This document shows positions 34,896 to 43,229 of a stretch of 64,000 bases of DNA, in pieces (positions within the stretch are counted from its first letter, which is position 1; every line of letters starts with the position of its first letter). Location: NCBI GenBank assembly GCA_016710935.1, contig JADJTY010000015.1:62001-126000 (forward strand). The letters run 5' to 3'. The position numbers and the translations under genes are program-made. A model generated the notes under the pieces. It was given only the letters and a program-made list of their open reading frames with translations. It was not told the origin of the DNA and made no database searches. The stretch comes from Chitinophagaceae bacterium. Lineage in GTDB: Bacteria; Bacteroidota; Bacteroidia; Chitinophagales; Chitinophagaceae.

Positions 34896-35555
34896 TTAAT
34901 CTTTTACCAATGAATAAATGATACCCACTAAAATAACGATCCCAAATGCCAGGTATAATACCCCGGAAGCCCGGTTGATGATGAGGATCACCCGGTCGCT
35001 TAATTTTTTACCGATATACCCTGCGCCTAAAACCTTTCCAACGTCTGCTATCATATTCACCCCCAGGCAGGTAGCAAAAATGATAATGCGGTCGTTTAAA
35101 GAATATACCGATGCCAGGGATGCTGCCATGATTACCCAAAAAGAGATCACAGCCGGATTCAGCGTGTTGATGATAAATCCCGAACTCATAATGGCAAAAT
35201 AGTTCGTCTTTTTTCCGGTGGGAGTATATTCATCGCCTGCAATTTCAACCGGTTCCAGCTGGCGGCGTGGTTCTATCTTTTTAATAAATACAAAATAAAT
35301 ACCCATACCAATTAAAAAAAGACAACCGGCGATACCAATGGGTATTTTAAAATCGAGCAGTGTTTTGATCACTTCGCTGAAACCATTGCTTAGTACTATC
35401 CAGATAATATCACTGATCCAAACCCCAACTATAAAACTAAGACCTCCGCGGCGGCCATGATTTATCGTTTGTTTGATGGTAGTAAATATAACCGGACCAA
35501 CAGAAAATATCAGCAGCAAACTAATCGCCAGTCCTTTTATAAAAGCATTAACCAT
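34896..35555 (-). CDS. LysE-family amino-acid/threonine exporter
   Basis: A 219-residue inner-membrane exporter with six hydrophobic helices. The LysE signature is visible in LLLIFSVGPVIFTTIKQTI with Gly-Pro in helix 1, GVWISDIIWIVL in helix 2, GFIINTLNPAVISFW in helix 4 and LGVNMIADVGKVLGAGYIG in helix 5. A hydrophilic loop (QLEPVEIAGDEYTPTGKK) between helices 3 and 4 is longer than in E. coli relatives. The exported amino acid is not predictable. Confidence 0.88.
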   Translation of the reverse strand: MVNAFIKGLAISLLLIFSVGPVIFTTIKQTINHGRRGGLSFIVGVWISDIIWIVLSNGFSEVIKTLLDFKIPIGIAGCLFLIGMGIYFVFIKKIEPRRQLEPVEIAGDEYTPTGKKTNYFAIMSSGFIINTLNPAVISFWVIMAASLASVYSLNDRIIIFATCLGVNMIADVGKVLGAGYIGKKLSDRVILIINRASGVLYLAFGIVILVGIIYSLVKD

Positions 35556-35880
35556 CCGATAAATTTAAGAAAGGATTTTTAATAAACTGAATTTGAATTG
35601 TTTGGGTCGCAATTGTGGGAGCCTGTATACCTGGCTTTCGCCTGGCTCAGGCTGACAACTTTTCTGCATAAGGCGTTTCTTTTCTTTGGTGCTGGCAGCC
35701 TTGATTTTTTTATTAAGATTCATTTAACAGTTTAAACAGCAATTCGGTTTATTATTTGCCGTTCAGAGTTCAAACCCTTTATTTGAATACAAGGCTACAT
35801 TCTTGTACTACGAAGTTTTAACGAAGTAGTATCAATTACCACAACGCTGCTTTTATTACATCAACTTAAAACTAAACCGT
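35556..35880. other. 325-nt gene-free region
   Basis: Contains a partial copy of the CTCAGGCTGACA repeat (near 35646-35657), a small inverted repeat TACTAC/GTAGTA around 35807-35832, and otherwise AT-rich sequence. Divergent promoters for the LysE gene and the barrel gene must lie here, but no clear TAnnTTTG box was found at the usual distance. No coding region is seen. Confidence 0.4.
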
Positions 35881-36621
35881 TTGAAAGCGAAAACCGCCTT
35901 TGTATTGATCTCTATTTTATTTATTAGCGCTAAAAGCCATGCGCAGTTCTATAAAGACATGAGTGTGGGACTTAATGGCGGCATGTATATTTACCAGGGT
36001 GATCTTACTCCCGAAAGGTTCGGCTCACTCAAAACCATACAGCCGGGGTTTTCCTTTTTTGCAAAAAAGCCCATCAATCATTTTCTGGCAGCCCGGGTAC
36101 ATTTCAGCTTTGCAAAATTAAAAGGCGATGACAGCCGCTACAGCAAACCGGAATACAGGCAGCTAAGAAATTTTAATTTTACCACGCCGGTAAAAGAATT
36201 TTCGGCACAACTGGTTTGGAATGTTTTAGGTAAAAACTACGAGGACAAGGGCATCATGCCTTATATTTTTTCCGGTGCAGGTGTTTCATTGATCAGGGTT
36301 ACAAAGGATTACAGCCGCATGGACCCGACCACTTTTGATGGCTCATATGTGGTAGCGGGACTTGCTGCTGATAATGCAAGAGGTACGCCCCGTGCGCTTG
36401 TATCGGTACCGGTTGGTGTTGGAGCCGAGTATCCTATCTCCAACAGGTTTTCTGTAAACTTAGAAACTTCTTACCGTTTTATTTTTTCCGATTACCTGGA
36501 TGGTTTTAGTCAATCGGCCAATCCAAAGCTAAAGGACCATTACCACAGTACTTCTGCAGGTATTATTTATAAATTTGGAAACAGGGACCAGGGTGTTGCT
36601 TGTCCGGTGGTAAAATTTTAA
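35881..36621 (+). CDS. Outer-membrane beta-barrel protein, PorG/DUF6089-like
   Basis: A 246-residue exported barrel. Signal peptide (cleavage after SHAQ), then FYKDMSVGLNGGMYIYQGDL, a start typical of DUF6089/PorG proteins, with later strands such as PYIFSGAGVSLIRVTKDYSR and FSVNLETSYRFIF, and a conserved SDYLDGFS near the end. PorG in type IX secretion belongs to this superfamily, but the present protein could be any member. The start is TTG at 35881. Confidence 0.82.
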   Translation: MKAKTAFVLISILFISAKSHAQFYKDMSVGLNGGMYIYQGDLTPERFGSLKTIQPGFSFFAKKPINHFLAARVHFSFAKLKGDDSRYSKPEYRQLRNFNFTTPVKEFSAQLVWNVLGKNYEDKGIMPYIFSGAGVSLIRVTKDYSRMDPTTFDGSYVVAGLAADNARGTPRALVSVPVGVGAEYPISNRFSVNLETSYRFIFSDYLDGFSQSANPKLKDHYHSTSAGIIYKFGNRDQGVACPVVKF

Positions 36622-36631
36622 GTGTAGTTTT

Positions 36632-36708
36632 TTGAACCACATAGACATTTAGAAAACATAGATCAACACATAGGCTTATATGATTTACTTGAGTTTTATG
36701 TGGTTCAA
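36632..36708. repeat. Hairpin element TTGAACCACATA, copy 1
   Basis: A perfect 12-bp inverted repeat (36632-36643 with 36697-36708) encloses ATTTAGAAAACATAGATCAACACATAG (36644-36673 region). A second copy with the same arms and same internal words is at 48463-48544. It lies between two convergent genes. Confidence 0.8.
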
Positions 36709-36728
36709 ACAGAAAGAGAAATAATTTA

Positions 36729-38264
36729 TTAAGCAGTTTTTTCACCCTTCAGAAAATTCTGCCATTCCTCAAGCATCTTACCCTTCAACACTCTTGGAAA
36801 TTTATGCTGTCCGCCGATCTTTCCTTTGGCTTTCATAAAGGCCATGAAAGTGCTTTCAGGTAAAACTTCAACCATAATATCTTTTAAAGCATGCCTGCGC
36901 TCTACAATATAATCATCGTTTAGTTCTTTCAGCTTATCATCAATCCGTGTTTTTAGGTCTCCGGCATCAACCTTATCGTCGGTTGCCACATACCATTGAT
37001 GGGCAAAGAAGTTTCCGTAAGGCACCCCTGCTACAGTAAATTCGGGTATCGAAATATTCAGTTCATCGCTCACCATTTCAATGGCTTTGTTCATATTATC
37101 TACACTCAGGTGCTCGCCAACCAGGCTTAAAAAATGTTTGGTACGTCCGGTGATGATGATCTCACTTCTTTCCCTGTCAACCAGTTTTACGGTATCGCCA
37201 ATGGAATAGCGCCAGGCGCCTGCATTGGTGCTTATGAGGATAGCGTAATCCTTATCTTCTTCAATTTCATGGATCATAAAAGCTTCCGGTTCATCCACCA
37301 TATTCCCTTCTGCATCAAAATTATTGTGATCAAAAGGAACAAACTCAAAAAACACATTGTTGTTAAGCGCCAGGTGCATGCCCGCAGCATCCTGCCTGTT
37401 CTGGTAAGCTAAAAATCCTTCACTGGCTAAATAGGTTTCAATGTAGGTAATGGGTTTACCCAGTAATTTCTCAAATCCCTTTTTATAGGGCTCCATCGCC
37501 ACGCCGCCATGCACATAAAAAGCCAGGTTGGGCCACATTTCATGAATATTTTTCAGCTCATATTTTTCAATGATCTTCTCCATGCACAACTGCAGCCATG
37601 CCGGAACGCCTACAATAAAACCAATATCCCAGTTGGGGGCGTTGTTCACCACTTCTTCCAGTTTGGTTGCCCAGTCTTTTACTTTAGCTATTTTTTTACC
37701 GGGCTTGTACAATCCCAGGCCCTGAAACCAGAAAGGAATATTCCGTTGCTGAATACCACTCAGGTCGCCGGCAAAATAGGTTGGCCCTTTTTGCAGTTGG
37801 GTGCTGCCTCCCAATATCAGCCAGCCTTTTCCAACCGAACTCCTGGGAATATGATCGTACTTGGTTAAACTCACCAACTGGTTAAAACTGGTAACTGTAT
37901 TGCTTCTTATCAGGTCTTTGGTAATGGGAATAAATTTGCTGGTAGCATCGCTGGTGCCGCTGCTGAGTGCAAAATATTTTATAACACCGGGCCAGCATAC
38001 ATCAGGAATACCATCTTTTGCTTTATGCCACCAGGCATCGTAAATTTTATTATAGTCGAAAGCAGGCACATTGTCCTGAAACATTTTACCGGGATTATTG
38101 CTCATCAACACATCATCAAACCGGTAACGCTGGCCAAATTCGGTAAACCTTGCTTTTTTTAAAAGCTTTTTAAGCACTTTAATTTGCTGGCTTTGGGGAT
38201 TGCTGATAGGTAAATGCAGTGCACGGGCAATATACTTCGGAAGCTTGATTTCAAATAAAGGCAT
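36729..38264 (-). CDS. GH3-family adenylating enzyme (copy 1)
   Basis: A 511-residue member of the GH3 superfamily, known in plants for joining amino acids to acyl acids through an acyl-adenylate. Motif I SSGTSDATSKFIP, motif II (YLASEGFLAYQ) and motif III (WRYSIGDTVKL), then GRTKHFLSLVGEHL, are all present, so ATP binding is likely intact. The bacterial substrate is not known. A paralogue lies at 59063-60580. Confidence 0.9.
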   Translation of the reverse strand: MPLFEIKLPKYIARALHLPISNPQSQQIKVLKKLLKKARFTEFGQRYRFDDVLMSNNPGKMFQDNVPAFDYNKIYDAWWHKAKDGIPDVCWPGVIKYFALSSGTSDATSKFIPITKDLIRSNTVTSFNQLVSLTKYDHIPRSSVGKGWLILGGSTQLQKGPTYFAGDLSGIQQRNIPFWFQGLGLYKPGKKIAKVKDWATKLEEVVNNAPNWDIGFIVGVPAWLQLCMEKIIEKYELKNIHEMWPNLAFYVHGGVAMEPYKKGFEKLLGKPITYIETYLASEGFLAYQNRQDAAGMHLALNNNVFFEFVPFDHNNFDAEGNMVDEPEAFMIHEIEEDKDYAILISTNAGAWRYSIGDTVKLVDRERSEIIITGRTKHFLSLVGEHLSVDNMNKAIEMVSDELNISIPEFTVAGVPYGNFFAHQWYVATDDKVDAGDLKTRIDDKLKELNDDYIVERRHALKDIMVEVLPESTFMAFMKAKGKIGGQHKFPRVLKGKMLEEWQNFLKGEKTA

Positions 38265-38362
38265 CTGCAGTTATAAGGTTAAAGATGGCAAAGATAAAGA
38301 TAATGAAAAAGAACGTTCATATCTTTTAGATGCCGGTGGCAGATGGGTAAGCAATTAATGAT

Positions 38363-38370
38363 TAAATTTG
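38363..38370 (+). promoter_or_regulatory. -7 box (TAAATTTG) of the S46 peptidase gene
   Basis: TAAATTTG matches TAnnTTTG, 22 nt before the ATG; no -33 partner is clear. Confidence 0.5.
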
Positions 38371-38392
38371 TTTCTTACAAAATCAAAGTATT

Positions 38393-40552
38393 ATGAAGAA
38401 GATAATTATTATGGTTGCGCTTTCGCTCAGCCTGTTTAAAGCCCAGGCCGATGAAGGCATGTGGTTACCCATGTTATTGGGCCAGCAGGTATATGCTGAT
38501 ATGGTAAAAAAGGGATTGAAACTTACCAAAGAGCAATTGTACTCTATTAACAAGTCATCACTAAAAGATGCCATCATTATTTTTGGCGGCGGATGTACCG
38601 GCGAAATTGTGAGCAGTCAGGGTCTGATATTTACAAACCACCACTGCGGCTACGGTGCCATATCGGGTGCAAGTACAGTTGAACACAATTATTTGCGTGA
38701 TGGTTTTTATGCTTTCAATAAAGACCAGGAGATCAAAAGCAATCTTACGGTGCAGTTCCTCGACCGTATTGTTGATGTTACCAAAGAAGTAGAGGACCAG
38801 TTGAAAGGATTGAGCTACGCCGACAGGGTTAAAAAATTGGCAGATGTTTACAAGGCAATAACTGATAAAGTTGCCGATAAAGAAAACGAACTGGCCGGAA
38901 GAATCTATGGTATGTTCAAAGGCAACCAGCACATCATGTATGTGTACAAAACCTACAGGGATATTCGCCTGGTGGGTGCACCACCCGAAAGCGTAGGAAA
39001 GTTTGGCGGCGATACTGATAACTGGGAGTGGCCACGCCACACAGGCGATTTTTCAGTTTTTCGTGTGTATGCCAGCAAAACAGGCAAGCCTGTTGCATAC
39101 AGCCCCGACAATGTACCCATGACACCAAAACATTTTTTACCGGTAAGCATCAAAGGTTTTAAAGATGGCGATTATGCCATGATATACGGTTACCCCGGCG
39201 GTACCACCCGATATGAAACCAGCTATGGTATTAAATTGAAAAACGAAATTGATAATCCATCATTGGTTGGCTTACGTGATGTGCGTTTAAAACTGATGCA
39301 TGAGCAAATGATAAAAGACCCCGCAGTAAAATTAAAACTGGCCGATAACTATGCAGGTGTTGCCAATTATTGGAAATTTTTTGACGGTGAAACCAAGCAA
39401 CTGATCAAGTACAAAGTATTTGATGAAAAGCAGGCTTACGAGAATAAATTCAATGCCTGGGCAAAAGGAAAACCCGAGTATGAAAATGTAATGGCTGATT
39501 ATGCAAAAAATTATGCCGACTGGTCACCATACAGCAAACAACGCCAGTATTTAAATGAAGGCATTTTAGGTTCTCCATTGGCAGGAGCTTCATCAAGATT
39601 AATTTCGCTTGAAGCTTTACTGTTAAAAAACACCCCTGCAGCTGATATTAAAAAAGCAGTGGATGCTGCCACGGCAGCACGTGATGGCTTTAAGACAGGT
39701 GAAGACCTCCCAAGCGATGAAAAAATTCTGGCTAAAACTGCCATGATGTTTTATAACGATGTTGATAAGAACCAGCATCCGATTGGTTTTTACGAAGGCA
39801 TTAAAAATGCTTACGGCAGCCTGAATGACGAAGCTACTTACAAAGCATGGGCACGTGATGTGTTTGCAAAAACCATGATGCTGGATGATGCAAAATGGAA
39901 AACATTTACTGAAAACCCAACAGCCGTTGCCCTGCAGGAAGATCCTGCATTTGCTTATGCTGCTGGATTTGCAAAAAACTATACCAGCAAATACAGCTCA
40001 TTATACACTGCTTTTGTAAATAAGAACAATGAATTGGGTAGGTTGTATTTAAAAGGTGTTATGGAAATGAACCCTGCCGGGGTAAATAAAATGTATCCCG
40101 ATGCAAACTTCAGCATGCGTGTAAGTTATGGCTCTGTAAAAAGTTACCGCCCACGTGATGGCGTATTTTACGATTATGTAACCACCAGCAAAGGCGTACT
40201 TGAAAAATACAAAGCGGGCGATTATGAATTTGACCTGCCGGCCAAACAGGTTGAATTACTGAAGAAAAGAGATTTTGGCCAATACATAGATAAGCGTACC
40301 AACGACCTGGTTGTTGGTTTTATTACCACCAACGATATTACCGGTGGTAACTCGGGTTCCCCGGTAATGGATGGCAACGGTAATTTAATCGGGCTTGCTT
40401 TTGATGGCAACTACGAGGCCCTTAGCCACAAAATTGCATTTGATAAAGACCTTAACCGCACCATTAATGTGGATGTGCGTTATGTGCTTTGGTGCATCGA
40501 CAAATTAGGCGGTGCAAAAAATATTATTAATGAATTGAAATTGGTGCGGTAA
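38393..40552 (+). CDS. S46 dipeptidyl-peptidase, DPP7-like
   Basis: A periplasmic serine exopeptidase removing N-terminal dipeptides; 719 residues, the usual length. Signal peptide (cleavage near FKAQA). The catalytic triad is visible: His84 in NHHCGY, Asp in GGDTDNWEWP and Ser654 in GGNSGSPV. Specificity in the family depends on the residue after FD: DPP11 has Arg and DPP7 has Gly. Here the motif is FDGNYE (Gly672), predicting DPP7-like preference for hydrophobic P1 residues (inference). A bidirectional terminator follows. Confidence 0.93.
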   Translation: MKKIIIMVALSLSLFKAQADEGMWLPMLLGQQVYADMVKKGLKLTKEQLYSINKSSLKDAIIIFGGGCTGEIVSSQGLIFTNHHCGYGAISGASTVEHNYLRDGFYAFNKDQEIKSNLTVQFLDRIVDVTKEVEDQLKGLSYADRVKKLADVYKAITDKVADKENELAGRIYGMFKGNQHIMYVYKTYRDIRLVGAPPESVGKFGGDTDNWEWPRHTGDFSVFRVYASKTGKPVAYSPDNVPMTPKHFLPVSIKGFKDGDYAMIYGYPGGTTRYETSYGIKLKNEIDNPSLVGLRDVRLKLMHEQMIKDPAVKLKLADNYAGVANYWKFFDGETKQLIKYKVFDEKQAYENKFNAWAKGKPEYENVMADYAKNYADWSPYSKQRQYLNEGILGSPLAGASSRLISLEALLLKNTPAADIKKAVDAATAARDGFKTGEDLPSDEKILAKTAMMFYNDVDKNQHPIGFYEGIKNAYGSLNDEATYKAWARDVFAKTMMLDDAKWKTFTENPTAVALQEDPAFAYAAGFAKNYTSKYSSLYTAFVNKNNELGRLYLKGVMEMNPAGVNKMYPDANFSMRVSYGSVKSYRPRDGVFYDYVTTSKGVLEKYKAGDYEFDLPAKQVELLKKRDFGQYIDKRTNDLVVGFITTNDITGGNSGSPVMDGNGNLIGLAFDGNYEALSHKIAFDKDLNRTINVDVRYVLWCIDKLGGAKNIINELKLVR

Positions 40553-40570
40553 GAGATTACAGCACATTAT

Positions 40571-40606
40571 AAAAAAACGTCCCGCTTTTTGCGGGACGTT
40601 TTTTTT
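40571..40606. terminator. Bidirectional Rho-independent terminator
   Basis: A 9-bp stem (40577-40585 with 40591-40599, ACGTCCCGC/GCGGGACGT), loop TTTTT, with A-run before and T-run after. It separates the convergent S46 peptidase and amine-oxidase genes and can serve both; the amine-oxidase stop codon (40605-40607) overlaps its edge. Confidence 0.9.
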
Positions 40607-41966
40607 ACACTATCTTTTTCGCTGCAGCTTCTCCTGTTTCAATTGCCCCTTCCATAAAACCCTGCCAGGCATCTGATAAATGCTCGCCGGCAAAATGCGT
40701 TCGCATAAAAGATCTTTGCAGCACAGGCAAAATGCCAAACCATTGGCCTACACCATACAGGGCATAAGCCCCTTTTGAAAATTCATCATCGCCCCAGTAA
40801 TAATCCTGTTGTTTTTCTAAAAGTTGTTTGGTATCGCCAAATGCGGTTTTAAGACTCATATTGATCATGTCGGCTTTCCATGCTTCTGTCTGTGCTTTAA
40901 TTACCGGTGCTTTATCGCCAATGGAATAAGAAATCAACACTCCTTTTTTTGAAGGCTGGTTCTTTGTTGCGTGGTAAAAATAATGGCCGGGTTGGTCCGT
41001 TACCAGGTCAAAACTTTCGTCCTTCCAGAAACGTTCGCTGTACAGCATGGCGTTCTTGTTTATCCGGGCATACTGCAATTCGTTCATCGCCATTTTCATA
41101 TCGGGTGGCAAAGCCGGTATCCAGTTTATTTGTTTGGCACTGAAAGTAGGTACCGTGCAAATAATAAAGTCGCCATCAAATACCTGGCCACCGGTGCAGG
41201 TTACTTTTACTTTGCTGCCCTGTTCAATTTTTTGTACTTTATGCTGCAGCATGATCTTATCAGCCCCGATAGCATTTTTAAAAGCGTGGGCCATCTGGTC
41301 ATTTCCGCCGGCAATTTTAAGATCCATTTCGTTGGTTGCATTGCTCTCGGCATATTCACCTATTGCAGCGTAAGCACTTACATGGCGCAGGCTTTCACCA
41401 AAATCTGTACTGTCAAGCAGTTCTTTCAGTTCCAGGTCTTTACCATCGCAACCATTGTTTACCAGGTGGCGCCAAAAGTCGATCTTATCCAATTTTTTGG
41501 CACCGGCATCACTCAGTTTTTTGTAGTCTGCCTTCATCTGCTCAAATTTCTTTTCCCATGCCGGTGAAAAACCCCACTGGCCTTTATCAAAATATTCACC
41601 CTTATGAATAAGCCTCGAATTCATATAATTGTCCTGCAGGGTAAGTTTAAATTCATCGCATAATGAAATCATACGTTCGTGCGATTTACCCACCCATTCG
41701 CCACCCAATTCTATAACCAGTTTTTCATTTGCATCGATGGTATGGCTAAAGATCCTTCCGCCAATACGGTTCCGGGCTTCAAGTATCACAAAATCAATTT
41801 TACGCTGGTGCAGTTTGTAAGCAGCAGCCAAACCGGCAAAGCCGGCACCAATGATAATTACTTTGGGTTTTTTACCAACAACAAAATTTCCAAAACTATC
41901 GGCACCTAATAATAGTCCGCCGGTGCCCAGCGCTACATTGCGTATAAATTTTCTTCGTGAAAGCAT
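40605..41966 (-). CDS. Tat-exported FAD-dependent amine oxidase
   Basis: A 453-residue flavin amine oxidase-like protein. The N-terminus holds a twin-arginine motif (SRRKFIRNVALGTGGLLLG), so it is probably exported folded with its FAD. The Rossmann motif is VIIIGAGFAGLAAAYKL, followed by ARNRIGGRI. The end contains HFAGEHLSDAWQGFMEGAIE, the second FAD-binding region typical of monoamine oxidases. Substrate unknown. The gene is separated by 54 nt from the EXPERA-domain gene upstream on the same strand. Confidence 0.9.
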   Translation of the reverse strand: MLSRRKFIRNVALGTGGLLLGADSFGNFVVGKKPKVIIIGAGFAGLAAAYKLHQRKIDFVILEARNRIGGRIFSHTIDANEKLVIELGGEWVGKSHERMISLCDEFKLTLQDNYMNSRLIHKGEYFDKGQWGFSPAWEKKFEQMKADYKKLSDAGAKKLDKIDFWRHLVNNGCDGKDLELKELLDSTDFGESLRHVSAYAAIGEYAESNATNEMDLKIAGGNDQMAHAFKNAIGADKIMLQHKVQKIEQGSKVKVTCTGGQVFDGDFIICTVPTFSAKQINWIPALPPDMKMAMNELQYARINKNAMLYSERFWKDESFDLVTDQPGHYFYHATKNQPSKKGVLISYSIGDKAPVIKAQTEAWKADMINMSLKTAFGDTKQLLEKQQDYYWGDDEFSKGAYALYGVGQWFGILPVLQRSFMRTHFAGEHLSDAWQGFMEGAIETGEAAAKKIV

Positions 41967-42020
41967 AACAGTTAATTTACCGTAATATCTAAACTTATAG
42001 TGGAATTTGCAAGTGCAAAA

Positions 42021-42530
42021 TTATTCTTCTGTGAAAGGGTGTACCGATTTCCACATGCGATATAAAACAATTACCGGAAAGATTACCCATGCAGCATTGG
42101 CCATCAGTACCCTGCCTAATTCGGGAGAGGCATACTGACCGTTTATTTCTTCAAATAAAATAATGGTAACATTGGTAAGCATCACTGATGCCCAGATGAT
42201 AGCGCCAAACCTGATCCAGTTCTTACCTTTTATAAAAGCATAAACAGCCACTGCATAAAATGGCCCAAAGAATAAACTGTCTATCCAGATAGTTGCCCGC
42301 CACCAGGCCGGTCTCGCCATCAGTACCGGATCAAAATTCTTTCCGTACCAATGCACCAGGTCAACCAGCCAACCGGGTGGCCATACCGGGTATGTAAAAT
42401 TGTTTGGGTCAGCAATTACGAGTTGCTCCACATCAATCATGTATGTGATAAAGAAAAAATTGATGATAAAGAAAACGACCAACGCAATATCTACCGGTCT
42501 TTTCTTTAACGGAATTTGTTTTAAAGCCAT
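42021..42530 (-). CDS. EXPERA-domain membrane protein (TMEM97/EBP-like)
   Basis: A 169-residue four-helix membrane protein. The segment PAWWRATIWIDSLFFGPFYA, AVYAFIKGKNWIRFGAIIWA and VMLTNVTIILFEEI closely follows the EXPERA pattern of sigma-2 receptor TMEM97 and emopamil-binding protein, including the acidic FEE. In eukaryotes these bind sterols or isomerise sterol double bonds; the bacterial role is unknown. The open frame extends to 42605 and would overlap the divergent CYTH gene; the ATG at 42528-42530 (MALKQIPLKKRPVD) is preferred by length. It lies just downstream of the CYTH start, on the opposite strand. Confidence 0.72.
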   Translation of the reverse strand: MALKQIPLKKRPVDIALVVFFIINFFFITYMIDVEQLVIADPNNFTYPVWPPGWLVDLVHWYGKNFDPVLMARPAWWRATIWIDSLFFGPFYAVAVYAFIKGKNWIRFGAIIWASVMLTNVTIILFEEINGQYASPELGRVLMANAAWVIFPVIVLYRMWKSVHPFTEE

Positions 42531-42576
42531 AAACAGTGAATTTTTTACTAAGAAATTTTTATTCGCAACAGCACCA

Positions 42577-42584
42577 TAACTTCG
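42577..42584 (+). promoter_or_regulatory. -7 box (TAACTTCG) four bases before the CYTH ATG
   Basis: TAACTTCG then CCCC then ATG, the same arrangement as at 20320 and 43218. Predicts a leaderless transcript. Confidence 0.55.
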
Positions 42585-42588
42585 CCCC

Positions 42589-43107
42589 ATGTCAATCCTC
42601 AACATCGAATTTAAAGCAAAAACAAATAAACTTACAGAACAGGAAAATTTGTTTCTAAAGCAAAGCCCGTTATTTATTGGCGAAGATCATCAGATCGACA
42701 CCTACTTTCATGTACCAGCCGGCCGTTTAAAATTACGTGAAGGCAATATTGAAAATGCGTTGATTCATTATGAACGAGAAGATTTTGCAGGTGCCAAAAG
42801 CAGCCATGTTTTACTGTACCAGCATCAGCCCGATAAAACGCTGAAAGAAATACTGATTAAAACATTGGGTGTAAAAGCTATCGTTGATAAAAGGCGGAAG
42901 ATCTATTTTATAGAAAATGTGAAATTTCATTTTGACACCGTAGCCGGCCTGGGAACCTTTGTAGAAGTGGAAGCCATTGACAAAGATGGAACCATCGGCA
43001 AAGAAAAACTACAGGCGCAGTGTGATGAATATGCTGCTTTGCTTGGAATTGCTGACGAAGATCTTTGTTCAGTTTCTTATAGTGATATGATATTACAAAA
43101 TGTGTAG
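42589..43107 (+). CDS. CYTH-domain (class IV adenylate cyclase/ThTPase-like) protein
   Basis: A 172-residue triphosphate-tunnel enzyme. The N-terminal acidic motif is seen as NIEFKAK (variant of ExExK), followed by the basic positions RLKLREG, ALIHYERED, VDKRRKIYFI and VKFHFDTVAGLGTFVEVEA. Family members hydrolyse or cyclise triphosphates (thiamine triphosphate, tripolyphosphate, ATP); the residues here do not single out one. It is divergent from the EXPERA gene, with a 58-nt shared upstream region. Confidence 0.85.
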   Translation: MSILNIEFKAKTNKLTEQENLFLKQSPLFIGEDHQIDTYFHVPAGRLKLREGNIENALIHYEREDFAGAKSSHVLLYQHQPDKTLKEILIKTLGVKAIVDKRRKIYFIENVKFHFDTVAGLGTFVEVEAIDKDGTIGKEKLQAQCDEYAALLGIADEDLCSVSYSDMILQNV

Positions 43108-43115
43108 AATACGCT

Positions 43116-43210
43116 TTTGTCATTCTGAGCGATAGCGAAGAATCTCTGCCGCAAAAGAAAGAGATGCTTCCCGAAAATAATCGGGACAGGTCATTCCTCA
43201 GCATGACAAA
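43116..43210. repeat. Palindromic element TTTGTCATTCTGAG
   Basis: Outer arms 43116-43129 and 43197-43210 match at 13 of 14 bases; inner ATCTCT/AGAGAT and CCCGA/TCGGG stems can also form. The GTCATTCTGAGCGATAGCGAAG core is a type of intergenic element I recall from many Bacteroidota. It ends 7 nt before the promoter of the next gene. Confidence 0.8.
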
Positions 43211-43217
43211 GGCAACG

Positions 43218-43225
43218 TACCTTTG
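43218..43225 (+). promoter_or_regulatory. -7 box (TACCTTTG) four bases before the ATG
   Basis: TACCTTTG is a full match to TAnnTTTG, followed by CCCC-ATG. Transcript start at or next to the A of ATG is predicted. It decides the start of the next gene. Confidence 0.6.
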
Positions 43226-43229
43226 CCCC

